From the NCBI GenBank assembly GCA_029237775.1, contig JAQZBR010000002.1, positions 124,001 through 188,000 of the forward strand: a stretch of DNA of 64,000 bases, given 5' to 3'. Each line of letters starts with the position of its first letter. The first letter of the stretch is position 1. The stretch comes from Bacteroidota bacterium (GTDB lineage: Bacteria; Bacteroidota; Bacteroidia; 2-12-FULL-35-15). Positions 15,542 to 24,186 of this stretch are shown piece by piece. The notes beneath the pieces were generated by a model that saw only the letters and a program-made list of their open reading frames with translations, was not told the origin of the DNA and made no database searches. A program made the translations under genes and the position numbers.

Positions 15542-15549
15542 TATTTTTG
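15542..15549 (+). promoter_or_regulatory. Candidate -7 promoter box for aminotransferase gene
   Basis: TATTTTTG matches TAnnTTTG and ends 9 bases before ATG 15559. The box includes the in-frame TTG at 15547, which argues that this TTG is not the start codon. Confidence 0.5.
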
Positions 15550-15558
15550 CACCTGAAT

Positions 15559-16407
15559 ATGCAGCAATTCATTAATCACAATGGTATAATGATCCCGAGT
15601 GATCAGCCCTCTGTCAGTCATACAAACAGGGCTTTTCGGTATGGCGATGCTTTGTTCGAAACCGTCAGGATCGTTAATGGGAAGCCGGTGTTTCTGCAGG
15701 AGCATGTAAACCGTTTGATGGAAGGATTAAAAGCAATGAAAATGCTTACTCCGATCAATCTCAATACCGATATCATGCTTCGCCTGATCTCAGAGCTTTG
15801 CCAAAAGAATGGTATTGGAAGTGACGGGCGCGCGCGTTTCACAGTTTATCGCAACAATGGCGGTTTTTATACTCCGACTGATAATCAGGTCTCCTTTCTG
15901 CTTGAAGTGTATCCTATCCAGGAGCAGGGTTATCATCTGAATCAAAAAGGGTTGATAGTCGACCTATTCATTGACTTTAAGAAATCATTGAATCCTTTAG
16001 CTTCCATTAAATCAGCAAATAGCGCTATTTATGTGATGGCAGGGGTTTATAAAACACAGCATCAGCTTGATGATTGTGTGCTGGTGAATGATAAAAGCCA
16101 GATCATAGAATCGATCAGCTCAAATATTTTCGCGGTAAAGAATGGAGTGCTTTATACACCTCCGGTGACTGATGGCTGTGTGAATGGTGTGATGCGCAAA
16201 AAAGTAATAGAGATAGCGCAGCAAAATAAAATTGCCGTGTATGAAAATTCAATTACACAAAGTGTCTTGCTTGGAGCAGATGAATTGTTTCTGACCAATA
16301 CTATCAAAGGAATTCAGTGGGTTGTAGCTTATAAGCAGAAAAGATATTTTAATAATACTTCAAAGAAGCTGGTTGAAAAACTGAATGAGCTGGTTGCTGG
16401 ATTATGA
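15559..16407 (+). CDS. Class IV aminotransferase (aminodeoxychorismate lyase / branched-chain type)
   Basis: A 282-residue PLP-dependent fold-type IV enzyme. NRAFRYGDALFETVRI at residues 23-38 is the conserved N-terminal motif. Lys151 in LASIKSANS is the Schiff-base lysine. SISSNIFAVKNGVLYTPP near residue 190 and DELFLTNTIKGIQWV near residue 245 complete the signature. The family includes PabC (4-amino-4-deoxychorismate to p-aminobenzoate), branched-chain aminotransferase and D-amino acid transaminase. The overall length and the ELFLTNTIKG segment favour a PabC-like role, but this is not decisive. It follows the phosphatase by 21 bases with its own -7 box. Confidence 0.87.
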   Translation: MQQFINHNGIMIPSDQPSVSHTNRAFRYGDALFETVRIVNGKPVFLQEHVNRLMEGLKAMKMLTPINLNTDIMLRLISELCQKNGIGSDGRARFTVYRNNGGFYTPTDNQVSFLLEVYPIQEQGYHLNQKGLIVDLFIDFKKSLNPLASIKSANSAIYVMAGVYKTQHQLDDCVLVNDKSQIIESISSNIFAVKNGVLYTPPVTDGCVNGVMRKKVIEIAQQNKIAVYENSITQSVLLGADELFLTNTIKGIQWVVAYKQKRYFNNTSKKLVEKLNELVAGL

Positions 16408-16437
16408 AAATCCAGAGATTCAATATTCTACAAACGT

Positions 16438-17436
16438 ATGACAAGTCAAATCAATAAAGTTCTTTTCCTTTTTTTCTTTTTGTCGTCAAACGTGATTTAT
16501 TCGCAAACCAGCGGAGTAGAATTTGCTCCAAACAATACCCATTGGAGCCAGGTTGGAATGTATCGGATTAGTTTTTCTACGATGAATTTTGTCTATGAGA
16601 ATGATTATATAAAGGGCGATACAATTATTAATAATAAATATTGTCAGAAAATATACACCTCTAACTCACAGTATTTTGACACTACCTGCATGCAATTTTC
16701 ACGTTATATATATTATAACAATAGAAGGTTGTATACTGATTCAGCAGTTTCGATAGACACAAACTCAATCTTGCTATATGATTTTAACCTAAATGCAGGT
16801 GATACGTTTAATCTGTTTCTTTCTGAAATCTGTCCAGGACATAATGGCTATTACAAGCTCCCCGTTGATCATACGGATTCTATGTTTTACGGAGGCAGGT
16901 GGAGAAAAAGAATTGTATTTGAAACCTTGCCTGGTTTTTATTTTGGTTCGAATCCAATAACATGGGTTGAAGGTATTGGTGATATTGATCATGGTTTGAG
17001 TTCAACTCTATTTAAATATGCATGGGGTGGATACGGCCTTTACGGTGGCATGCGTAATTTTTATGGACAGATCGAACAATGTTATTGTAATAACGGACTT
17101 ACTAAGCTGAACTGTTTTCAGGAGCCCGGTTATGCCACTTACGGGACAGCATGTTCTCTTTCTAATTGTGCAACGGCCGTGAATGAAATTAATGATCATC
17201 CCGATATTTATATTTTTCCAAACCCAACTTCAGAGGCGTTGTTTATTGAAAATTCGTACGATGACATTTTGGAGTTACGCTTATTGAATACAGTTGGAAG
17301 TCAAGTTGTAGAAATGAGAAATATTAAAAGTAGGAATGTTCATTTGACTCTGGGTGGTTTAAACAATGGGGTATATATATTGGAAGTAAAAACGGATAAA
17401 AGAGTTTTAACTGAGAAAATAATCGTGCTTCACTAA
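16438..17436 (+). CDS. Secreted hypothetical protein with T9SS type A sorting domain
   Basis: A 332-residue exported protein. The signal peptide is residues ~1-23 (INKVLFLFFFLSSNVIYSQ). The central region (~30-245) has no domain I recognise. It is rich in Tyr, Asn and Asp and contains several cysteines (CLLF-free, e.g. YCQKIY, TTCMQF, QCYCNNGL, NCFQEPG). A segment WVEGIGDIDHGL near residue 180 recurs in similar T9SS-sorted proteins of Bacteroidota. The C-terminal ~75 residues (FPNPTSEALFIEN ... NNGVYILEV ... EKIIVLH) are a type A sorting domain. The coding sequence looks more AT-rich than its neighbours. Confidence 0.85.
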   Translation: MTSQINKVLFLFFFLSSNVIYSQTSGVEFAPNNTHWSQVGMYRISFSTMNFVYENDYIKGDTIINNKYCQKIYTSNSQYFDTTCMQFSRYIYYNNRRLYTDSAVSIDTNSILLYDFNLNAGDTFNLFLSEICPGHNGYYKLPVDHTDSMFYGGRWRKRIVFETLPGFYFGSNPITWVEGIGDIDHGLSSTLFKYAWGGYGLYGGMRNFYGQIEQCYCNNGLTKLNCFQEPGYATYGTACSLSNCATAVNEINDHPDIYIFPNPTSEALFIENSYDDILELRLLNTVGSQVVEMRNIKSRNVHLTLGGLNNGVYILEVKTDKRVLTEKIIVLH

Positions 17437-17482
17437 TAAGCATTGATAATATTAAATTACTGATTTATATTGTTATTATACT

Positions 17483-18133
17483 ATGGAAGATATTCGTAAT
17501 TATATAAATACATTACGTCATGATTTTTCAAAACAAAGTCTGACTGAAAGTGATGCGCATTCAAATCCCATTGATCAATTTTCGCAATGGTTTCATGAAG
17601 CGGTCGATGCCAAAGTAAACGAGCCAAATGCAATGACACTCTGCACCGTATCCGCGGAATGTAAACCTTCTGCACGAATCCTGCTTCTGAGAAATTTTAA
17701 TGAGAAAGGCTTTGTGTTTTATACCAATTATAAGAGCAGGAAAGGAGAAGAGATTGAGATGAATCAAAATGCTGCTCTTTTGTTTTTCTGGCCTGAGCTT
17801 GAAAGACAGGTACGTATCGAGGGTATTATTGAAAAACAAAGCAAAGAAGAATCTGATCTATACTTTAATTCGAGGCCTCGGACAAGCAAGCTTGGTGCGT
17901 GGACTTCTCCTCAAAGTAAAGTGATCCGCGATAGAAAAATGCTGGATGAAGCCTACGGAAAATTTGATAAGGAATATCCGGGAGAAAATGTTCCAAGGCC
18001 CGAACACTGGGGAGGGTATGTTTTAAAACCGCAACGTATAGAATTCTGGCAGGGGAGGCCAAGCAGGCTGCATGACCGATTGTTATTCACCAACGAAAAT
18101 GATAACTGGAAGATTGAGCGTTTAGCCCCTTAG
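17483..18133 (+). CDS. pdxH: Pyridoxamine 5'-phosphate oxidase
   Basis: A 216-residue FMN enzyme that oxidises pyridoxamine 5'-phosphate or pyridoxine 5'-phosphate to pyridoxal 5'-phosphate with oxygen, the last step of PLP synthesis and salvage. Family motifs are PNAMTLCTVS near residue 48, ARILLLRNFNEKGFVFYTNY at ~64-83 (FMN binding), SRKGEEI directly after, and the C-terminal signature VLKPQRIEFWQGRPSRLHDR at ~178-197. Length is normal. ATG 17483 is the first start, 46 bases after the previous gene. A bidirectional terminator follows. Confidence 0.96.
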   Translation: MEDIRNYINTLRHDFSKQSLTESDAHSNPIDQFSQWFHEAVDAKVNEPNAMTLCTVSAECKPSARILLLRNFNEKGFVFYTNYKSRKGEEIEMNQNAALLFFWPELERQVRIEGIIEKQSKEESDLYFNSRPRTSKLGAWTSPQSKVIRDRKMLDEAYGKFDKEYPGENVPRPEHWGGYVLKPQRIEFWQGRPSRLHDRLLFTNENDNWKIERLAP

Positions 18134-18144
18134 AAATTCAAAAT

Positions 18145-18180
18145 AAAAAAATCCCTTCGTTTTATGAAGGGATTTTTTTT
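18145..18180. terminator. Bidirectional rho-independent terminator
   Basis: ATCCCTTC (18150 on) pairs with GAAGGGAT, with A runs on one side and T runs on the other, so it works on both strands. It separates convergent pdxH (+) and the bTHX gene (-). Confidence 0.88.
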
Positions 18181-18185
18181 GCGTC

Positions 18186-18365
18186 TTATTCTGCAGATTT
18201 CTTCGCAGCTTTCTTAGGAGCGGCTTTTTTAGCAGGAGCAGCAGCTTTCTTAGCAACACCCGCTTTTTTAGCAGCAGCTTTTTTTACTTTTTTCTTCGGA
18301 CGGGTCACACCGTGTGATCCCATTGCAATTTTGCCTTTGCGGCTTTTTTTATCACCTTTTCCCAT
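18186..18365 (-). CDS. 30S ribosomal protein THX (bTHX)
   Basis: A 59-residue, very basic protein read from ATG 18365 to TAA 18186. The first ~25 residues (MGKGDKKSRKGKI, then GSHGVTRPKKK) match the ribosomal protein THX core, which in Thermus fills a cavity at the top of the 30S head. Residues ~26-59 are an Ala/Lys/Pro tail (KKAAAKKAG, PAKKAAPKKAAKK) resembling a histone H1-like extension that would be disordered or contact rRNA. An exact -33/-7 promoter pair lies upstream (18395-18426). A shared terminator follows the stop by a few bases. Confidence 0.9.
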   Translation of the reverse strand: MGKGDKKSRKGKIAMGSHGVTRPKKKVKKAAAKKAGVAKKAAAPAKKAAPKKAAKKSAE

Positions 18366-18394
18366 AATAATTTATTTTGTTTTAATTGGTTTTA

Positions 18395-18426
18395 CAAACG
18401 TACATTAAGAAACGCTAATATGCAAA
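18395..18426 (-). promoter_or_regulatory. Bacteroidota-type promoter for bTHX
   Basis: The minus strand reads TTTG (18426-18423), a 20-base spacer, then TACGTTTG (18402-18395). Both boxes match the consensus TTTG-N17-23-TAnnTTTG exactly. The -7 box ends 29 bases before ATG 18365. It is the best consensus promoter in the window. Confidence 0.75.
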
Positions 18427-18557
18427 TAGATTTAATTATGAATTAAACACATTTTGCCTGAACTATAATTTTAGCGAGAGCCCATATCCCCGAATCTAAT
18501 TCGGGACAAGCGTAGTACTGAATGACAATCATACTGTAACCGTCTACAAACTTCAAA

Positions 18558-19238
18558 CTACAAACTCCCTTCGGATTTCTTCTTCAAATAATCCTTCTCG
18601 ATCAATTCCACTTTTGCAATTGATTTCCTGAGCCAGTTCAATCTCAGATCGTCTTTTTCTTCTTCCTTTAAATGCCAGTCTACATCCGTCTGGTGTAATT
18701 TCGTAATCATGGTATGAAGGCACAATGCTGCGGAAACTGAAATATTAAAGCTTTCTGTGAAGCCATACATCGGGATCATGACAAAATCATCTGCATGTTC
18801 AAGCACCGTTTCTGAAATTCCCGTCAGCTCAGTTCCGAAGAACAATGCCAAAGGTTTGTCTACCGGAAGATCTTTTATTTCGTACCCTTTTTCATGAAGG
18901 CTGGTTGCAACGATTCGGTATCCCTTGCTTTTTAAAGAGTTGATGCAATCAAGCGTATTGTTTTCCGCTTTGCGGTATTTGTGAAGATTCAACCATTTGG
19001 GAGATCCCATGGCGATATCTTTATTTACGGTGTAAGCGTGTTTATTCTCAATAATATGAATATCCTGGATGCCGAAAATGTCGCATGAGCGGAGCACAGC
19101 GCTCGCATTATGAGGCTGGTAAAGGTCTTCCAGTGCAATGGTAATATGTCGCGTACGGTAATTTAATACCTGTTCAAACTTTTCTTTACGCGTGTCTGAA
19201 ACAAACTGCGACAGATATTCTATTAGTTCTTTTGTCAT
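18558..19238 (-). CDS. TrmH/SpoU family RNA 2'-O-methyltransferase
   Basis: A 226-residue SpoU-family methyltransferase that transfers a methyl group from S-adenosylmethionine to a ribose 2'-OH of tRNA or rRNA, using a deep trefoil knot. Motif 1 is DLYQPHNASAVLRSCDIFGI near residues 38-57. Motif 2 is LALFFGTELTGIS near residue 128, and motif 3 is IPMYGFTESFNISVSAAL at ~150-167. The length and the C-terminal tail after motif 3 resemble TrmH (tRNA Gm18) more than RlmB. ATG 19238 is preferred; an upstream GTG at 19256 would lie inside a terminator stem. Confidence 0.9.
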   Translation of the reverse strand: MTKELIEYLSQFVSDTRKEKFEQVLNYRTRHITIALEDLYQPHNASAVLRSCDIFGIQDIHIIENKHAYTVNKDIAMGSPKWLNLHKYRKAENNTLDCINSLKSKGYRIVATSLHEKGYEIKDLPVDKPLALFFGTELTGISETVLEHADDFVMIPMYGFTESFNISVSAALCLHTMITKLHQTDVDWHLKEEEKDDLRLNWLRKSIAKVELIEKDYLKKKSEGSL

Positions 19239-19267
19239 AAAAAAAATGCTCTCCACAATGGGAGAGC
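19239..19267 (-). terminator. Terminator abutting the methyltransferase start
   Basis: On the minus strand GCTCTCC (19267-19261) pairs with GGAGAGC (19254-19248) around a 6-base loop, followed by eight T residues (19246-19239). It ends the 19296-22850 transcript. The T run touches the ATG of the methyltransferase gene at 19238. Confidence 0.85.
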
Positions 19268-19295
19268 AAATTTAAGAATTCATTCTGAATGAGAG

Positions 19296-22200
19296 TTATC
19301 TTGAGAGCACAACGCTGGTATTCTCAACCTTTGTTCCCATCACCACCTGCAAGGTATAAACACCTGTCTGCAGCGTATTATCAAGCTCTACTGTTTCTTT
19401 AAGGTAATCGCTCTTGTTAGCTATTTCTTTTATAAACACTTGTTGCCCTAACATATTCACTATTCTCATTGTTACTTTTTCATCAATAATCGAAGGCATG
19501 TTCAGCTCGATAGTGAATAAGCCGCTGTTAGGATTTGGAAAGACTTTCATTTTGAAATCAACCTCCGGATCAGATGGGACCGGTAATGGTTCTAAGACTG
19601 CAAGTTCTCTTAAAGTTTCAGTGCTGTCAGGATCCTCACCTTCTCGGCATGTTACATTTACATTCACCAGTGACGACCAGGCATTAACACCGGCCTGAGT
19701 CACTTTTACCTGATAGCTGCCGCTGGTGGTTGCTGTATAAACAGAGGCAGTTGCACCTGTAATGTCAGTTCCGTCTTTTTTCCATTGATAAGTATAATTA
19801 GTGCATGTATTCGCATACAGTTTTACACTTTGTCCGGGGCAGAATTGTGTTGGGCCTCCCGGAGTGATCGTAGCTCTTAAGCCATTTTCGATCGTAACAC
19901 GTGTTGGAGCAGACCATGAAATGCATGATCCCTGAATTACTTTTACCTGGTATTCTCCGCTTGAAGATGCAGTATATGTATAATTAGTGGCGCCTGAAAT
20001 GTTAACACCGTCTTTTTTCCATTGGTACAGATTACCCGAGATGTAGGTTGTTTTCAGCAACACTGAGCCGGAACACATCGTAGTGGGGCCCGCAGCTGTT
20101 ACTATCGGAGTTGAACAATCGGTCACATTCACATTTACAACTGATGAAGTCCCTGTCTGGCCGCTGCTGCTGACTGCAACCGCTTTTAACTGATATGCTC
20201 CGGTGGTTACGTTCATCCATGTATAAGTGTATGGTGATGAAAGATCTTCACCGATTTTGTTTGTTCCTTCATAAAATTCAACTTTTACAATGCTTCCGCT
20301 GGATGTGCTTGCATTGGCATTGATGGTAATATTAGCCGGATTTGGATATGTTGAATTGTTCGCAGGCGATGTGATGCTTACAACCGGTGCGGCTCCTGAT
20401 GAAGCAGAAAACGGAGATAGCCGTGAACCCGGAATCGGACGTTCCAATGTGCCATTCGGAAGTTTCCAGCCTACTTCAAGATGATCTCCCTGATTCCCTT
20501 CACGGTGAATAGCTTCGATATAATATTTCGTTCCTGCTGTTAATGCTATTGGTTGTGATTGCTGGCCAGGATATTTTGTCCACTCTCTTCCCATCGTATA
20601 TCCTTCAACAAATGCGATCTTCACTTTAGAGGCTGGATTACTGCTGGTGCTTAACCAAAGCTCACTGTTGTTATCGCTGGAGATCCAGAACACATAATTA
20701 CCTGTAGCAGGCGGACAAATATATCCTCTGATTCTGCTTCCGTAATTATCAGCAACATTTGCGGGTGCTTCGAAAATAGTCAGCTGTCCTGTACTTGATG
20801 GAGTTGAATTAAAAGGAATATCAGCCAGAGTTTTGTTAAGAACATTGTTCCATACTTCTCTTGTGATTGTTCCTGTGGCCGAACAGCCGGTTGAAGCGCC
20901 ACCTGCAGTGTATACAGCAGTGTAGGTCTGGTTGGTTGTTGCAACGGTTATGTTTTGCGTTGCAGCGCCACCATGTGCCCAATGACTGAAATTATAGTTC
21001 GTACCATTAAGCGTAAGCGGGGAAGGAGCGGAGATGGCTCTTGACATACCCTGAACTGCAAGAACTGAATATGGAGTTGTATGAGGCTGGCCATCAAGGT
21101 TCAGCTGCAGCCCTGAAGGCTGGGAAGCCAAAGTGATTGTTGATGTTCTTGGATGAATATCTACAAAGGATGTATCCTTCAAGCCCTGCGCATCTGTTAC
21201 ATATAAAAACAACCGGTAATAAACATTTGCAGAAGCTTCGCCTGTGGTTGAGATGTTAAAGGACCCGGAATTAATTCCCGGAGCGATGTAAGGGCCCGGA
21301 TGGATGTGCGCATCGTGATGAAACTCCACATACCAGTTAGACGAGCTTGCCGGTAAAGCACCATCTTCAGGATCTGTACCGTTTCCGGAAAAATTAATTA
21401 CACTGCCGCCACTGTAAAGTGCCCCGCTTGTGGGAGCTGTTATGGTTGCGGTAGGCGCTCCGTTGAATGCAGTTACTGTTAATGTTGCATTGTTACTGGT
21501 CACATTGCCGTATGCATTTGAAACATACACAGAATATTGGCCTGCATTAGAAGATTGAACATTTGTAATAGTGTAAGAGGCGGAATTCGCACCACTGATA
21601 TTCACTCCATTCTTTTTCCATTGATAGCTCAAAGGCGTAGCCCCCGAAGCTGCTACGGTGAAGGTTGCATTTTGTCCCTGTGAAACAGTGACGTTTGAAG
21701 GCTGCATTGTAATTGTAGGAGCATTGTTATTGCTATGGATGATCTTATAAAGGGAGTTTGCACTAATGCTGTAGTAATAAAGATTTCCATCGTTTCCTAC
21801 TTTTAAATAATTTAAAGCTCCACCCAGATTGGTTGCAAAGTTCGATTTTTGTCCTGTATTGGGATCGATGTAATTGATCCAATTGTTACAATAATCTATA
21901 AAGAAGTATTTGCCTGTATAGGTTGACGGATAATTAGTGCCGGAAGGATTAAAGAACGCTCCGCCTGTAATGGCGCAACCATAGTCAGTTCCGGATGCAC
22001 CATGATGATAGGCATAGACAGGGTTAGTGTAAGCCGGATTTGAGCTGTTTCCTTCGGCTCCCGGCCATCCGAAATTTTTTCCTGCAGTTGTAGCATTGTT
22101 GATCTCTTCCCATGCACCTTCACCAACATCATTTACAAAGATTTTTCCCGTTCCCGGTTGAATATCGATTGACCACGGATTTCGCAATCCATAGGCCCAG

Positions 22201-22850
22201 ATCCGACTCGCAGAAGCCGATCCACTGAAAGGGTTTCCGGAAGGCACCGATCCGTCAGGATTTATCCTTAATACTTTTCCTTTGTAATTGCTCAGGTCCT
22301 GTGAAAAGCTGTTCACGTTATCATTTCCAACAGCAAGATATAATTTTCCATCAGGCCCGAATGCCATACCACCACCATTATGAATCGAATTCTGTAATGG
22401 CTCCATATCGAGCAACGTTACTTCACTACCGGCTAAGGCAACATCTCCGTTAGCTGTAACACGGCTTAACCTGTTATGAATATTACTGCCGGATGTAGTG
22501 TAGAAAATATATACGTAATGGTTAGTGTTGAAATTGGGATCAATTGCAATGGAGCTTAAACCGCGCTCATTCAGCTGGTCAACACTTACAGAATAAAAGG
22601 GAGTTCCGAGAACCGTTCCATTCTTTACGATCTTAACCTTTCCGGCTTTCTCCGTTACGAAGATTCTTCCATCGGGAGCGAATGCCATTGAAGTTGGATA
22701 ATAAATCGTACCGACCTTTACCTGACTGAAGCCGGCAGGGAAAGTTTGTGCGAAAGCGCTGAGCGACATTAATGCTGCCAGAATCAGTGCGATAAGCTTA
22801 TAATAATGACTGTTTGATTTCTGTACTTCGGAGTGTAATAATACTTTCAT
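19296..22850 (-). CDS. Secreted PQQ-type sugar dehydrogenase-like protein with Ig-like and PA14 domains, T9SS sorted
   Basis: An 1184-residue exported protein. The signal peptide has a long n-region (cleavage near residue 35, SAFAQ). Residues ~38-365 form a glucose/sorbosone dehydrogenase-like beta-propeller (PTSMAFAPDGRIFVTEKAGKVKI, ERGLSSIAIDPNF, HNGGGMAFGPDGKLYLAVGN, WAYGLRNPWSID, NDVGEGAWEEIN). Ig-like domains follow (~370-455, PSNVTVSQGQNATFTV; and two near 905-1080 with the pattern YQWKKDG). A PA14-like domain is at ~660-800 (GYICPPATGNYVFWISSDNNSELWLS, REGNQGDHLEVGWKLP). A T9SS type A sorting domain ends it (VFPNPNSGLFTIEL ... GVYTLQV). The likely role is surface binding or oxidation of carbohydrate, but catalysis is not proven. 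Confidence 0.9.
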   Translation of the reverse strand: MKVLLHSEVQKSNSHYYKLIALILAALMSLSAFAQTFPAGFSQVKVGTIYYPTSMAFAPDGRIFVTEKAGKVKIVKNGTVLGTPFYSVSVDQLNERGLSSIAIDPNFNTNHYVYIFYTTSGSNIHNRLSRVTANGDVALAGSEVTLLDMEPLQNSIHNGGGMAFGPDGKLYLAVGNDNVNSFSQDLSNYKGKVLRINPDGSVPSGNPFSGSASASRIWAYGLRNPWSIDIQPGTGKIFVNDVGEGAWEEINNATTAGKNFGWPGAEGNSSNPAYTNPVYAYHHGASGTDYGCAITGGAFFNPSGTNYPSTYTGKYFFIDYCNNWINYIDPNTGQKSNFATNLGGALNYLKVGNDGNLYYYSISANSLYKIIHSNNNAPTITMQPSNVTVSQGQNATFTVAASGATPLSYQWKKNGVNISGANSASYTITNVQSSNAGQYSVYVSNAYGNVTSNNATLTVTAFNGAPTATITAPTSGALYSGGSVINFSGNGTDPEDGALPASSSNWYVEFHHDAHIHPGPYIAPGINSGSFNISTTGEASANVYYRLFLYVTDAQGLKDTSFVDIHPRTSTITLASQPSGLQLNLDGQPHTTPYSVLAVQGMSRAISAPSPLTLNGTNYNFSHWAHGGAATQNITVATTNQTYTAVYTAGGASTGCSATGTITREVWNNVLNKTLADIPFNSTPSSTGQLTIFEAPANVADNYGSRIRGYICPPATGNYVFWISSDNNSELWLSTSSNPASKVKIAFVEGYTMGREWTKYPGQQSQPIALTAGTKYYIEAIHREGNQGDHLEVGWKLPNGTLERPIPGSRLSPFSASSGAAPVVSITSPANNSTYPNPANITINANASTSSGSIVKVEFYEGTNKIGEDLSSPYTYTWMNVTTGAYQLKAVAVSSSGQTGTSSVVNVNVTDCSTPIVTAAGPTTMCSGSVLLKTTYISGNLYQWKKDGVNISGATNYTYTASSSGEYQVKVIQGSCISWSAPTRVTIENGLRATITPGGPTQFCPGQSVKLYANTCTNYTYQWKKDGTDITGATASVYTATTSGSYQVKVTQAGVNAWSSLVNVNVTCREGEDPDSTETLRELAVLEPLPVPSDPEVDFKMKVFPNPNSGLFTIELNMPSIIDEKVTMRIVNMLGQQVFIKEIANKSDYLKETVELDNTLQTGVYTLQVVMGTKVENTSVVLSR

Positions 22851-22929
22851 GACAAATAAATTAGTAATGTTTGGTTAAATCCGGCTAAACAGATTAATTG
22901 CATAGCCCAAACATTAAAAAAACCTGCCA

Positions 22930-22960
22930 GAAAAGAAAAAGGAATGCTTATTCGCATTCC
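22930..22960 (-). terminator. Terminator of the agmatinase-family gene
   Basis: On the minus strand GGAATGC pairs with GCATTCC (22960-22954 with 22947-22941) around a 6-base loop, followed by a T-rich run through 22930. It lies 32 bases past the stop of the 22992-24047 gene. Confidence 0.75.
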
Positions 22961-22991
22961 TCTTCTTTAATAGTTATTCCTGTGGAATTAA

Positions 22992-24047
22992 TTACACCCT
23001 TTTATTCGACTTTGCTACCAGATTAGCAATCCGGTAAAGCATTCGCGCACCAACATTTGCATCCCATTCATCTTTGCCGGGTGCCACTTCATTAATATCG
23101 AAAGCAATGATCGTTTTTTTGCTTTCCACAACTTTTTGTACCAGATAAAGAATCTGCTCAGTTTCAAATCCTCCGGAAACAGGTGTTCCTGTGTTAGGAC
23201 ATAATTTAGGATCCAGCCCATCAATATCGAAGCTCAGATAGATCTTATCCGGCAATTCCTTTATGATCTTATCACAAATTTTCTCCCATGATTTTCCTTC
23301 GTATTGAGCATGTTTAATATCACGATCATAAAAAGACACAACTCTTCCTTTTGAATTCTTTACAATATCATATTCCGCTTCGCAATAGTCACGGATACCG
23401 ATCTGGACAAGCTTTGAAACCTGTTTTATTTTCAGTGCATTGAACATTATAGATGCGTGCGAGAATTCAAAACCTTCGTATGCATCGCGAAGATCAGCAT
23501 GCGCATCGATCTGCAGGATTCCGTATGATTTATGTTTTTCAGCTAAAGCCTGCATCATCCCATATGGAGTACTGTGGTCACCGCCAAGCAATGCAACCAC
23601 TTTTTTCTTATTTATGAAATACAGTACGCGCTCTTTAACCCAGGCATTCATTTCCTTGCATGCAGCATTCACTTCAGTCTGAATACTTCGCATGGTTGTG
23701 TTTTTATCCGGAGATTTACCTTCTTCAAGCATAGCAATATAGGTCTCCGCTTTTTTACGAAGCGTATTACTTTTCTTTTCAATGGAAGAGGGGATCACAT
23801 CCATGGCCAGTCCAATCTTCCACGCATCCTTTATATTCGGATCGAAAAGATCCACCTGGAAAGATGCATCAAATACAGCAGCCGGGCCTTTTGCAGTGCC
23901 TGCAGCGTAGGATACTGTTACTTCCCAGGGAACAGGAATGATCACAACTTCGGCTTCGTCAGTTGTAAATGGCAATCCATATATATTGGCATTCTTGTCA
24001 CCTAGATTATTAGGATCGAAATTCTTAATCTTATCTGATTTGCTCAT
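22992..24047 (-). CDS. Agmatinase / arginase family ureohydrolase
   Basis: A 351-residue dimanganese ureohydrolase. All metal-ligand motifs are present: ALLGGDHST near residue 157, QIDAHADLRD near 180 and SFDIDGLDP near 277. The family hydrolyses agmatine to putrescine and urea, or arginine to ornithine and urea. Sequence placement in the agmatinase-like branch common in Bacteroidota is likely, but formiminoglutamase-like specificity cannot be excluded. There is an N-terminal extension of about 35 residues before VVIIPVPWEVTVSY. A -7 box variant (TAATTTCG, 24070-24077) lies 22 bases upstream. It has its own terminator and stands alone. Confidence 0.88.
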   Translation of the reverse strand: MSKSDKIKNFDPNNLGDKNANIYGLPFTTDEAEVVIIPVPWEVTVSYAAGTAKGPAAVFDASFQVDLFDPNIKDAWKIGLAMDVIPSSIEKKSNTLRKKAETYIAMLEEGKSPDKNTTMRSIQTEVNAACKEMNAWVKERVLYFINKKKVVALLGGDHSTPYGMMQALAEKHKSYGILQIDAHADLRDAYEGFEFSHASIMFNALKIKQVSKLVQIGIRDYCEAEYDIVKNSKGRVVSFYDRDIKHAQYEGKSWEKICDKIIKELPDKIYLSFDIDGLDPKLCPNTGTPVSGGFETEQILYLVQKVVESKKTIIAFDINEVAPGKDEWDANVGARMLYRIANLVAKSNKRV

Positions 24048-24069
24048 GTTGTTTTTATTTTATGGTGCC

Positions 24070-24077
24070 CGAAATTA
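24070..24077 (-). promoter_or_regulatory. Candidate variant -7 box for agmatinase-family gene
   Basis: The minus strand reads TAATTTCG, one base off TAnnTTTG. It lies between the terminator of the upstream giant gene and this gene's ATG, where a promoter is needed. Confidence 0.4.
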
Positions 24078-24087
24078 CTAAAAATAG

Positions 24088-24120
24088 AAAAGCCCTTCAG
24101 ATTATTCTGAAGGGCTTTTT
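24088..24120 (-). terminator. Rho-independent terminator of the giant surface-protein gene
   Basis: AAGCCCTTCAG pairs with CTGAAGGGCTT around a 6-base loop, with T runs on both strands. On the minus strand it lies 67 bases past the stop of the 24187-30228 gene. Confidence 0.88.
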
Positions 24121-24186
24121 TAATTTCAAATTTCAAATTACATTATTAGCGTTTGCAACCAATCTGAAACCTAAATTTGAAATTGA

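Noticed and set aside
19239-19256. GTG 19256 as the methyltransferase start
   Set aside because: It lies inside a terminator stem and T run, and ATG 19238 gives the normal TrmH length.
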